The notes under the pieces are model-generated. The model ran no database searches and was not told the origin of the DNA. It worked only from the letters and a program-made list of their open reading frames with translations. Position numbers and translations under genes: made by a program. 28,315 nt of DNA from Apostichopus parvimensis (Eukaryota; Echinodermata; Holothuroidea; Aspidochirotida; Stichopodidae), in contig KN887914.1 of NCBI GenBank assembly GCA_000934455.1, positions 16,541-44,855 of the forward strand. The letters are read 5' to 3'. Shown piece by piece: positions 1 through 13,300 of this stretch (position 1 is its first letter; each line of letters starts with the position of its first letter).

Positions 1-1203
1 ATCGATGCTACATTGTACTGTGAAATCTAGCAAGTTCTTCAACCACATGACATTTAAGAGAATTTCACTCTCTGAATAAATGATAGGCTTCTAAGCTGCC
101 TCTCGATATATATAATCTCCTGATTGAGATAGGAAGTGAGTTTCTGGAAGTCGTATCTTATCACCTTGTTGTTGTTGTGCAAAGATTATGAATATTTCAT
201 GATGTTGTTATATGCATATTTGATAATTTTGGATTATATTTCACACGTAGGTAAAACATTAAGATGTTGTCAATATGTACTGATATCACATAAGTAATAC
301 ATTCATGTGTAAAATGAACAAGACTTATAATTTATATCTTGTAAAACTCTAGCAGTTTTAAATCATTTATGTTACATGCACGTAGCCCACGTTTTGTTAT
401 TTTAATATTTGATTTTAATGTCAAACTGCATGACAAGTTACTTGTTTTTGTTGTATGCAGATTTCATTAAACCTTTTTGCAGTGTACCATTTATGCATAT
501 TTTCCCATGTTTTTGTATATATAACATATGTGCACAGGTTACCATATTTGCCAGCTAATATGTATGCATATTTCATTCTTGGTTTTTACCTAATGCATAT
601 GCATGTTCTTTTAATTGGTCGCCCTGATGACATCACAGGACAGTCACTCTGGCCTATTTCCTTGAGTAAACAAGGTAAACAAACTTGACTTACTGTCAAC
701 CAACACCTTTCTAAACTTACGAACATGACACTGAGATGGGGTGCTAAATTTCTAGAATTTTCTAGCAATTTCTAGCAGTATGCCATATTTAATGCTTTCT
801 AGCAGAGTGGAATGAATTGGCTTGGTCTTCCTGCAAGTATCACATTGCTTTGCCACCTCCAATCTCACAATAAACAAACTATTGTACGAATCACTGACTA
901 TTTTGGTGAAATAAGACTTGGTAATCTTGCTAGATAGTAAAATATATCATGGGAGTAGATTGTTGGAGATTATCCCTAGTCCTCCCCTCCCATAGATAAC
1001 TTCAGCCCCCCCCCCCACCACAATATCCCCATCATAAGAAGCATGCTAACCACATATATGGCAAACAGCAAGACAACTCAATCAGTGAGACATTTTATAG
1101 TCCACCGAAGCAATTTCCGATCAAATATTTTACGCTACTCATAAATTAGGTGATAAACAAAGGACTGCAGCCACTTCAAGACTCTTTTTTTTTATCTTTT
1201 TAC
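1..1203. other. Downstream SCAPER intron, no exon recognised
   Basis: The missing SCAPER C terminus (vertebrate motif around ELANRFPQQAWEEARQFF) was sought on the minus strand here and not found, so the last exon is probably beyond base 1. The stretch is AT-rich, with an 11-base C run at 1006-1016. Confidence 0.6.
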
Positions 1204-1395
1204 CTCCAAAAATGTAACCAGGAGGGAACAGCTCATCTCTTGCTCCAGAATGATTTTGTTTTCCATGTTGCCATAGCAACAGCAGATGAGAGACGGGAAG
1301 AGGACTTCCTTGAGTTTTGGGTCGCTGAAGTACTGGAATGGTAAACTGCATAGCTGCTGCAAAAGAGTGGGTGTGTGTCCCGACTGAATCAGCAT
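1204..1395 (-). CDS. SCAPER: SCAPER coding exon 26, last one in the window
   Basis: Residues 1361-1424, phase 0 at both ends; acceptor TTTTAG|ATG, donor TTGGAG|GTAAAA. It reads MLIQSGHTPTLLQQLCSLPF, QYFSDPKLKEVLFPSLICCC, then NKIILEQEMSCSLLVTFLE, almost the vertebrate sequence. Reading into the intron gives a stop after three codons, so intron retention would give a protein lacking only the tail. Confidence 0.96.
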
Positions 1396-4300
1396 CTAAA
1401 ACAGAAATGAGACGACCGACTATGAAGCCATGTCAACGACCAACAGACTCATGCTTGTGTGACAATCCAACCACTTCAGAGAACAAGGAGGTAAGTATAA
1501 TGAAAATTTACTACCTCTATTTGTTGAAAATAACCGGCTAGACTATTAGTTTTGTAAAATCCAATCAACTCCTTATATCAGAGTAACAACAATGGATGTC
1601 ATCAATCAAATTTTTTGGGAGGGGGGGAATAAAAGTCACTGAAAGTTTTTTCAAATCAAACAAATTTTTGTCATCTGGTATGCGTTAGATCCATTTGTTT
1701 TGGTCTGTTGGGCATCCCAACCAAAATACGAAGGCCTACACACACAGAGAAGTAACTGAGACATTTGCAGAACTTGATGGGGTTATGAATCTGTAGGGAG
1801 ACACAGATCATATTATTTTATGGTGGAAGATTTCTCACATGACATTGAAAATCATGTCTGTCATATTTTACCAATATGTTATTTAATCATTATTTTCCTT
1901 TGGACACAAGTATGATCAGTTTATAGAGAGAGAGGCTCATTGAGAATTGGATAAGAAACAGAAGATAGCAACAAAAAGAGAAATAACAATGATAACAATT
2001 TTTTCTTTTACTTTACACAATGATATCCCACAATGTATGGGAATTACATCATTGTTTTATTTTGCCATCTACATGAATTAATATACAAATTATTCAATAC
2101 CAAAACTTTCATAAAGTCAAAACCACTTGCAATATCTTCACATATTAATGGATGAGTTATATTCAAATTTGTGTTATCAAGGCATTCGTCAGATTGTCAC
2201 TGAGCTTAACTAACTTGTAACTCCATGGGTTTTTCAGCCCCCCTAATTTGAAGGCAATGCTACTGACCATTGTCTAACAGTATGTGATAGATTACATTTT
2301 CAGGATTTTCTTTCATAGAAGGCTGTAAATGGATGTATTTGCCTGAGTCTGTCGAGCCGTTGAAAATTTGATAATAGGTATAACAAAACCTTAAACAATC
2401 TTTAAAGCACTGCAGTCACTCACATTAGATCATTCTGTGACAATCCAATGTTGTTTTCAAATATGGTTACCTAATAAGGACTTTGTATCAATCCTGCTCC
2501 TAACATTCCATGACAACGAACCAACCACACTACACGCAGATAAAAACAACCCAAAACCCAAAGAATTGTCAAGTATTGAAATTTGCCTCCTTACCTGGTT
2601 GTCAGTATTCTGCAGGCTAAAGTAGCCTACTATGAGAATAACCTCATGTAGCATATCCGAGCACTCTGTGAAATGACTGCAGTACCATATCAGATAGGTA
2701 GCGATGTGTCGAAACTCTAGAGAGATGCCCTCCGCTCCCATCGCCCCCTGCGGATGAAATAAAGGGGGGAAGAAGGAAAACAGTAACAATCGGTTGAGCA
2801 TCTCCATAGGTTCATAGTCCTAAAACTTAGCATACTTTAACTCTTTTGCAGAAGGCAAGTTAAAAATAAGAGATAGGGTGTTCATATCAAAAAATATTAA
2901 AAAACAGGAAAATTTTAATAGCAATCTTGAATGTTCATAATAAACAGCTGTTTTGAAGTTATATAGTTCAAGAAACATTTTTTCTCAAATTGGAACCAAA
3001 ATGGGACTATTGTACAGAATTTTGCAGACTATTTTTCAAGCACAGTAGACCTTTGAAATAGGGACAAATGAAACTTTAAAATTATGGTATATCAAATCTC
3101 ACCTGTAGGAGGTGCAGATCGATGGAAGCCACACTCGACAGCATCTTGATGCCCGTAGATACCACACTGAGGGTGTGTTCTGGGAGTTCGGGAGGAGCAG
3201 CGGTACTCCCCCTGGCTGGGGTACCCCCATGGAGAAGAATGCCGTACAGGAGTGAGATGATACCAGCCAATCCTGTTGCTCTTAGAGTCATTAAGAGACT
3301 GGTGGAGTCCTCTTTATGAGACAGGAATAAGTCTGTTGGACTGATTATGTACAAGACGAGGAGAAATGACTGAGGTAAATGTTTTGTAATATGTAAGACA
3401 GCAGTTGTAAAGTTGAGCATAGCATGGTGTTTAATTCTTCCAAGGCACAAATTTTAATTGTTAATGTGTAGAGATGAATACACAGGCTAAACAATAAAAA
3501 GTAAACATGAAAAGAAATGTCAACTTTCCTGAAATAATTATATCCGTCGCTAAATATGAGCAGTGGAAGCAAACTTTACTGATTCTACAATGTAATTCTA
3601 TATAGGCAGTATCACTTATACCTATACTGGCCCAACACTAGCAATAACAGAGTCGTGGATCTATATTGGCAGTATCGGCTTATACCTATACTGGGCCCAA
3701 CACTAATAACAAGGTGGTGAATACTGTGGTGAATAATATAGTTAAACAATGACAAGCCAATCCCTTTGTGTGAAACTTTTACAAGAGTCACAACCACCAG
3801 TGGGTACACTAAGATTCCAGTCTGTGTACCAATGACAGTGATACCAGCCGCATTTGGTTTGATATTAATCACCTTCCTAAAATAAACAATTCTTCCCTCC
3901 CCGCCCCCCTTCCCTCCCCACAGCCAAATACCACCCCCTGCCAGCCTCCTCGGGTCTCAATCAAGTCGCAATAGGACTTGGGTTCTTCAACTTATCAAGA
4001 CCCCTGTCATGATGTAAATATATTATTTAATGATACATTCTTGATTCAAGTTGGCTAATAAGGACAACACGCTAATATTCTACTACTGCCACATCTATAT
4101 AGCATCAGGAGCAATGACTGGTTGGCCAGCAACAGCATAGCATTCATCAATGCTCCCCTGACTGTTATCAACACAGCCAGTTTGTGGGTTTATATAGCAT
4201 CAGGAGCAATGACTAGTTGGCCAGTCACATCATAGAATTCATCAATGCACCCCCTGACTGTAATCAACACAGCCAGTTTGTGGGTTTAGCTGGTAAGGAA

Positions 4301-7300
4301 AATATCCTACGAGGACACAAGAAAGAAGAAACAGGATGGCTTTGCAATTTGTACCTCTTTAAGGTTGAAGCAGAGAACCTGGTCATGGTTGCCAAGAGAC
4401 CAAGGCTGTGCTGTAGGAAGTCTGCTGTAGGCTTGTCAGTGTCTATCGGTCCCTGCACACTGTTCAAGTATTCCGCTAACTGATCCACGATGCCACAGGT
4501 AACGATGTATCTAGAATTACAATTAAAACAAAAGAAGCAATGATTCATATTTCAAACAATTAGGAGGGTGTGACTACGTTTACTTCAAACACTGTGTTCT
4601 TTCATATGTAAATATTTTACAGATTAGGGTTAAAAATTAAAGTTTGTAGGCTTACAGTCTTTTTATTAAGGCAAGGCCTTCTCACATGACTTAACATTCA
4701 ATTAATGTGTCTCAAAATTTTTTATTCACTGCTAAAAGCAAACCCGACAGGTGTAATATCTTGTTTGATAAAACTCCTTTATAGTAACTGGATATGTATT
4801 CATGCAATGTAAACATTTCCCACCCCGCATAGAAGCATGAGCATATTTTGTTAACTGTAGATGGAGAATGTCATAATAAGAGTTTCTTAAACTGTACCCT
4901 ATGATATCCGATGCCCATTGGTCAAACGTATCGGCCTGTTTTTGCTTGGCAGAGGAGGTGCTCTTGCCGCTGTCCGTGTTGGTAATCGTACGCTTCTGAC
5001 GGATCAAGCAGTGTAAGATGGACGTCAGTAACTGTAACAGACAGCCGACCAGAGGATTCACTCGGCTGGTCTTGGAAACATCTGCATCTTTGGATGAATC
5101 AGCTTCTGGTTCGGAATTAACCTTTGAAAAAAAAGAAAAACACAGAGGAAGAGAGGATAGGTAATGTGGAGATGATATGAAAGGAGTCATTGTAGTTTTT
5201 AAATAAAAGAAAATTTGTAAACAAAAACAGGATTTGTCGATACGGTAACCAATATCGTTTATATTTAAATTAATTTTTCTTTCCGTTTTATGTTTGTTTC
5301 TTATTTCTTCTTGAGAAGATGACTACTTACGTTCAATTGGTGCATGAGTAACTCCACAACCGGTGCTAGTTTACTGCTGTACAATATATACTGGCAGTTA
5401 TCGTAACAGTTCCTGCAGGTCAGACGAAAAGCTGTAGCTGCATTGCACAATGTCCTACAGAGCAAAAGGAAGAAATAAAAAACATATTATATAAATATCA
5501 TCGGGTTTGCTGATCAAAACAAGCTCAGGGAAGCATCCAAGAGTCAACATGCTGGAATCAACGTTAAGAATCCTATTTTCTCATGGTAGATTCTTCGTCA
5601 TTATCAATTTGGGTTTTTCATCTTATAAACTTTGACATACTCAAAGAATGCCTTGTCAATTTAAAATGTAAAATCTGATGGACCTTTGACTTGCATGCAC
5701 TTTTTAGTTAATCATATTGTCAAAACATAGTGTTATCTTTCAATTCTTCAAGAAAATTTAGGAAAAGAACCCAAACTGGTATCATAAATAGATTGAGATC
5801 AGATCTCATCGTGGTGAAGATCCTGCAGGTTTGAGTATCATTAAACGACACATAATTAACATACAGTGCTTTCTTAGTATACTTTGTGCAACAGAATTTC
5901 CTGTGTTCATGACATGATATTCACACATTAAAATCTCAGGCAATTATACTCCATGAGAAGAAAGAACTGTTATTGGTGTGTGTTAGCTTCCTTTGCTCCA
6001 GTCATAATTTACAACAATTTCAGAGCAGCTGAGATGTCACAAACTTCTTCTGAAGACAACAGTGCCAATCTTTAGATGTCCATGTAAGAAAATGACAACA
6101 AATAATTTGATTTCTTATTTGATTGGTTCCATCTAGGTAAATCAGATTGGAGTTTGACTTTGTTTGTTCGTCTTTGTTTAGCTACATGTGAACTCCTCAT
6201 AATATATAACACCTGATTCCTGGAAACCAAAGAACCGAATAACTAAATAATCCAATGCAGCCATGTCACTGTCAAAGTACTACAGGGTTGTATCGCTTAC
6301 TTGATCGGTACCGGGTCAGTCTTGGCGTGGTTTGTCGTATCAATCAGTAGGATAACCCTGGACAGGGTAGACAGACCCCCAAAACATCTCAAAGCTATCT
6401 GATCCACCTGGTCCTAGAGAATAAACAAAGAAATCAATACACAAGAATAGACATGAACAGAATTATTTTGTTCAGATTCAACATCAAAAATTTACTACAC
6501 TTAAATATGTTGCTACTTGTATGACATCAGACTTGCCAATGCATAGGTCACAGTCAAACGGAATTCTTGAACAAACAGATTTATGGGAAGGGGGGTGAGG
6601 GGACATCAGGTTCACCTGGAACCTTATTAGATTTAGCTAACACCACTTCTTGCCCTCCTTTGCAAATGTCTTGAAAGATTCTTGCAACAAAACAACTTGT
6701 TCATCATTTAAAAAATATCAAATAGATTCATAATCTGGTCATATTTACCCTTTTCTCCATCACTCTGGATATCTCTCCTAATGCTCTGTCTAATGCTGAG
6801 ACTTTGACCTTGTCCCAAACTGATGCACCACTTTGCTGTTGTAAGTATTTGTTGATGTCCTTCACTGATTTCTGAAGTCTGGAAAAAAGGGGAAGAATGT
6901 AGAGTGAGATGTGCCATCAGCAGAACAATGAGAAAGAAGGTTGTTCACCTTACCAATTTAAAATAAAACTGTTAGCAAACTGCTTATCCACTAAAGAGCC
7001 TGTGTAGGAGAATGTGTAAAAGTAAGTTGGCCTGACGTTTCGATCCTAGCAGGATCTTCTTCAAAGGCTAAATGACAAGTAACAGTAAAAGAAGGGACAA
7101 AAACACGCACAGGATACAGACAGGTTACAGACTCATTAACCTCTCTGTATCCTGTGCGTGTTTTTTGGAACGATTCTGCATTAAACTCAAACATTAATCT
7201 GAAAAGTCACTTTTGAATATATCTACAAGAAAATAAATATTACAGCCAAATTTAAGAGACATCATATCACTGGGTATGGACAATTTAATTACGTTAAATT

Positions 7301-10300
7301 GGAAGGGTTTAGTATCTTTAGAAAACAGTGGATAATTTTTATTCTGCTCTTAGCTTGTGACAGTTTCATGAATAAATTCAATGCTGTCGTTGGAAGTACT
7401 CCAGGTGGCCACATTCATTCTAGATGAATGAAAGTTTGACGTTATAAATAGTCAAGATGGATTTTTCACGGTTTTACATATTCACTTGATGAAACAGAAT
7501 TATGCAGAAATACAATATCCACAGAATGCTAATCTTTCTCATCCATGCATTGGGCACACCTCAAATTTCGTCTGGTGATCTGAGACTAACAAAAATTCCT
7601 TACCCAGCTACAAAAGCTATCCTTGAGGTCACACCAAAGAAAACTTGGTTCCTTTCGGAGAAAGCACTGGCATTACCTTTCATTACACACAGAAAAATTT
7701 GTTTTTGTTAAAAAAATTAATGTTACATATGCAACATCATAAATATCATTTTTATCAATTTGAGTAGAACATACTTTGCTTTGTGCTGAGAGTCAGGTAC
7801 TTGGAGCTTTGACGGTAAATTGTTTTCGTATTCTTTGCCTCTCAGTGCCATCCTCTGCCTGAGTTTCCTAGCCCGCTTCTTACAGGCCCTCTGTCTCTCC
7901 TTCTCTGCTAGTTCTTTGGGATCTGACTGGCCTGAAGAAGCCTCAACGACTGACTTCAAGGCAAAATTCTCCTGCAAGTAGAAAATAATGGTACAGAATG
8001 TATGATGCAATTATGATATATGGCATCAAAGGACATGACATACCCTGGTTTGACGCGGTGGGCTCTGCCTGTTATCTCTTATTAACATTTATAATGGGAA
8101 ACCTAAGTTTTGATTTTCAACAGAAATGATGGAGACATTTTTTTCTGGTTCTTTTAATCCAAACTATATATCTTACATATTGTTTGTTGTAGCACTCTGG
8201 TTAGCACTCTCACTGGCAACCATCCCTTTGATATCCAGACATTGTGATTTCACAGACTGTTTGTTCACTTCATACATGAAGACAAACCTCAACATAACAT
8301 AAGCATAAAACCTTAATATATAGAATGGTTGTTTAATCTTTAAAGAGGTTGACTTTGCATATATCACCTGGTGAGGGACGTGGACACATATTTCTAATCC
8401 ATCTTTTCTAATGAATACTGAACAATAAAATGATACCAAAAAGATGTCACCTTTCCCACCTACCCGTTGCTTACAAAACTGTGTCTTAAGCCAACAGTTG
8501 GCGACAAGATATTCTTTCTTGATTTCTTTGATATTTCTTGAGTAAATTAATAAAAGTCAGTGAACTTACCATTTCTTCCTCTGTCATTGAGATACCTTTG
8601 TTCTTCTCCAAGATGATTTCTCTGTGTTTTCGTCCCCTAAGATGGCTTAACAGGTAAACTTCGGATGGGATCTGAAAAGGCAGACGTTAAACGAAAACAG
8701 CTAGATGACAAGATTCAAATCCAACTATGTTCTACCTTTCCTGTTACCTATGCCAAGATGGTTTATTCTCAAATGGTCCACTACCTGTTAAGAAATATTC
8801 ATAATTTCTCAAGAATGCCAACTCTCTGATTATAGTCCAAAGTAAAAAAAAACAAAAAGAGAAAAAAGATGTCTGGTATGAGCTGAAATGTAAGACTCCT
8901 TAAATATAAGCACATATGGCATCTATACATATATTGTCATCATTTGTATGCATATTTTCCATATGAATTGCCATACAAATCTAAGCCCAAAAGACATTTG
9001 TTTGACTTCTACTATGAATCTCACTTAAAAAAAGGGAAATATCTTCGTCAAAGCCTATACCACTGTCAGCGTCAGGAAAGAAAATCATTATTTTGTCTGG
9101 CAGTACCATGTAGATCTGACGTACCATCAAAGATATATAATTAAATTTCAATATTATATTTGACTTACAAGAACATTACAGAGGGAACAGAATTTCTTCT
9201 TTGTGTAGGGTTTCTGTTGGGGTGCTACGTCACTGGTCCTATAATGTCGCAGCATGCTCAGCTCGATGGCTTTCTCCCGTTTCTGCTCCATCAGCTGGCT
9301 GTGCCGTCTCATGGTTTCATCATGCTATTGGGGAAACGAGAGAACTTTCTTCAATAACTTCAAGAAAGACAACATATGGAATACAATGACTGCATTGATT
9401 ACGATTGTCGTTCGGGTTTACAAAATGGGGGCATCAAAACGTTTTGAGCAGTTTTTTTTACCCTTTGCTGGATTTTCTTCTGCATTTCTTCTTCTTTGGC
9501 TTGTTGTGCAGCTTGCAAGGCAGACAGTCTCTCCTCTCGATCCCTACAATCGACAACAAAAAACAAATAAAAATATAAAAAAAAAACACTGTGAGTCAAG
9601 TAAAATCTGTCACTGGTTTAGGCATCAGGATGTGTTGGCAGGTTAACTTCTCTGACTGTGGGGATAGGCTTGAACAAGATGAGCTGGATAATCATCTTGT
9701 TACTTTATGTCATAACTGATGTACAAAGTCTGCCATAGGGGCAGTCTTTTCAAACTGAGTAATACTTAGGCTAGGCCCAATATACTACCATACAGATGTG
9801 CCTAGGCTAGGCCCAATCTACTACCATACAGATGTGCCTAGGCTAGGCCCAATCTACTCCCAAACAGATGTGCCTAGGCTAGGCCCAATCTACTACCATA
9901 CAGATGTGCCTAGCTTAACATGCATACAAATTATTATCAAACCTAACTGTTGAAGCTCATTACCAGATGACAACACCTCTTGAACGATAAAAAAAACCAA
10001 AAAAAAACACCTTCATTATCATTTCTGAAAAAAATACATAACAGGAGCTGGAATAAATATTGCAAAGAGTGGTTATCAAATGTAACCAGTTACATGAAAA
10101 GATATCTCTCTACAAAGAAAACCTTTCATGTGGTCAAAACTTTGAACAAAAACAAACATGCGGAGTATTTCTCCTGCATACCATACCCCCCCCCCCCAAA
10201 ATAGAAAGACAAGATGGTTAAGAACCTTTTAAGGACCCACTTTGCCCCAGTTTTAAATCTGTACTACACACAGGAGACATTTCTTTCTTTGTCGTACCTG

Positions 10301-13300
10301 GCTTTCTCCTTAGCGGCCATCTCCCTGGCCATTTCTCGCTGATCCCTCATTTGTAACATCTTCTCCTCTTGATTCCTCCTGTGTTTCTGTATAGCCTCCA
10401 TCTTGGCTAGCCGAGCCTCTTCCAGATGTTTCTTTCTTTCCTAAGGGACAAATAAGGCAATGCTAGTGACTTACAAGAAATATAGATAGAAATCTAACCT
10501 CTGACCTTGGGCATCATTGCTTCAGAAACGTTGCCATAATATCAACTTACAATCGAATACACCAAATTGTTTATGTACAATTGTAAAGATTTGACTTATT
10601 GCTCACATCCATATTGTAATATTAGTTAGTCCTAGTCAGGAACAACTCCAACTCCACTGAACTTGCAATTTATTTCTTACTTAGACTGCCTCAAATTTCC
10701 ATCTTAAATGATTAACATTTAGTTTGTTACAAGTAAAGCCTAAAAAAATAACTTCCAAATATTTAATAACATTTTACTTTATGTACTTAAACTTGCACAA
10801 GCTAAGAAACCATTCTCAATTATGTTAATTGGTCATATTTACGTGTAAAGCTATAGAAGGCCATTTCCAATTATTTATTCATAGTTGCTTCTAGGAAACT
10901 GTGTTGCTTTTATTAATTTATATTTGTTGTAAATTAATATTTGTTGTTACCAGTGAAGCATCAGTAACAAAATTACTGATTATTTACTCAAAGTAACTTG
11001 TAGCCTTTAGTTAGAAAACACTACCAGTTACTTACACATAGTTACCTCAACATACCAATGCAGCCTAAGGTGTTTCCAACATATTTACTCATAGTTACCT
11101 CAAGTTAAACTATACATCCTTAAGATAGTGTTCACAATAATATATTCATGGTTACTTGTGGTTACCTGTACAGCCTCTTCTTTGGCTGCTTTCTCCTCGT
11201 TCTTTCTCTGCCTCTCCTCCAAGATGTCATTATACCTTGCTTCGTGTCCTTGGTGGCGTGCCAGAATGTCGTGTCGCTTATTAGATGCCTCCAATGAGTT
11301 TATAAACGCTATTTCATTTGCCTGTGAGAGAAGATAAGACAAAGAGTCTGCTTTATAAACTCCACTGACAGAAAGGTTATAGTAAGGAGAGTAATACCAG
11401 ACAGATGGATTGGAGCTTAACTGTTGTCACAATGAAACAAAGTAACATCAATGCAATAAATAACAAATGATAAAACAAGTAGTATCCCACTATCTTAGAA
11501 ATGTTGGTTATCAAGCTATTATTTTTTCAAAGAGGATTGTTAAAAACTTCACAAAGAGTATAGTCAGTATTGCTAATTTCGGAACACTGACAATTTCGGA
11601 CACCCCTAAGAAATGCACGATTTCACCATGACAACCTACAGGAAGAGCCNNNNNNNNNNNNNNNNNNNNNNNNNNNNNNNNNNNNNNNNNNNNNNNNNNN
11701 NNNNNNNNNNNNNNNNNNNNNNNNNNNNNNNNNNNNNNNNNNNNNNNNNNNNNNNNNNNNNNNNNNNNNNNNNNNNNNNNNNNNNNNNNNNNNNNNNNNN
11801 NNNNNNNNNTCTGCTTTATAAACTCCACTGACAGAAAGGTTATAGTAAGGAGAGTAATACCAGACAGATGGATTGGAGCTTAACTGTTGTCACAATGAAA
11901 CAAAATAACATCAATGCAATAAATAACAAATGATAAAACAAGTAGTATCCCACTATCTTAGAAATGTTGGTTATCAAGTTTATCAGGCCAAGCTATTATT
12001 TTTTCAAAGAGGATTGTTAAAAACTTCACAAAGAGTATAACATAGACTGACTGCGACCCCTGTACCTTAACACCTGTTCAGTGCTCTGAGTAGGAGATCT
12101 GTATGGCCATTTGAAACAATCACTATTTTCCAATGAATATAACAATGGATGAATGAAAACAATATCTGTTCCTTGCAGTAGTAATTATAAATACTGAAGT
12201 GAAGGACATGACAGTTCATTCTTATCCCCACAATGTTGTTGAAAGTGCCAACTAATTCTCATCTAACTCCCATCTCCTGTCCTTTCCTCACGTTGCCAAG
12301 CAACATTACATCAGTCTCTGACGACCTATGGTGTCTACCTTACCTTACCTTTGTATCTGATGGGGAAGGTATAGCCTGCTTGGAGCCTCGGATGAGTTTG
12401 ATCTAATGACCTATGACCTTACCTTTGCTTCCTCTTCTTGTGCCTTCTTGACAACCATCTGCAGTTGTCTCTGCCTCATCTCCTCGGCTCGTTTCTGCTT
12501 CACGTCCAGCTGATCCTTCTTCTTGGTCAGCAGATAGTCCTTCCATTTACGAACTTCCTCGATCTGATAACAAAATAAAAACCAAAATAAAATCAGATTA
12601 AAAAACATATATAAATATTTTTGGGAAATTAATGAAACAAAGTTAATAACATATTTTGTGCTGAGGGGAGGGGAGGGATGTAGGCAGCGGGAAGAGCTGT
12701 GGATGAAGAGAGAAAGCTTTGAAGTAACAGAACCAACTTACTTTCTCATGGAGGACTTTTAGTTTCCTGTTTTTCTTATCTTGCATTTGTTCTCTCTTCT
12801 TCTGTGCCTTCACTTGTCTGTCTTCATGCCTTTTCTGAGATTCAGCTTTGCTCCTAAAAGTAAGAATAAACAAACCAAAATACCAAAATAACATTGAAAA
12901 ATTTATAAAATTGATTGATCATTTGTAGGACTGTGAAATTGATGTGGGGTGTGTGGATGGGCTGTTACAAAATTAGTGCAAATGTATTCCTGTACCAGTT
13001 TCACATGCAAACATTATTTCAAGAGGTTTTAAAGATTGTGTCCAATTGGTACAAAACCATTTTCACAGAACTTCACATAAGGCATTATATATTAAAAACA
13101 TATAACCACAACCCACATATTGCAAATCCTTTCTTTCGTCTTATTTATCTCTTTTCATCTTACATATTTTATATATTGTTACTAGCTTTGTTAACGGTTT
13201 CCTATTTTCTTGTCATCATTCATATGTTTATCCCATTCGTCTTGGTATGCTGTGAAAGTTTCGTCCCATTATATGACAAATAAGTTAAAACCCAGATGAA

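Noticed and set aside
586-768. Minus-strand open frame as the final SCAPER exon
   Set aside because: Sequence does not resemble the SCAPER C terminus and has no fitting acceptor.
3612-3872. Minus-strand open frame between exons 23 and 24 as the missing micro-exon
   Set aside because: Overlaps the direct repeat at 3604-3705 and has no resemblance to the vertebrate segment.
9254-9646. 130-codon plus-strand open frame
   Set aside because: Antisense shadow of SCAPER exons 15 and 16.
12915-13283. 122-codon plus-strand open frame in an intron
   Set aside because: Hydrophobic, T-rich translation with no family resemblance, lying wholly inside a SCAPER intron.
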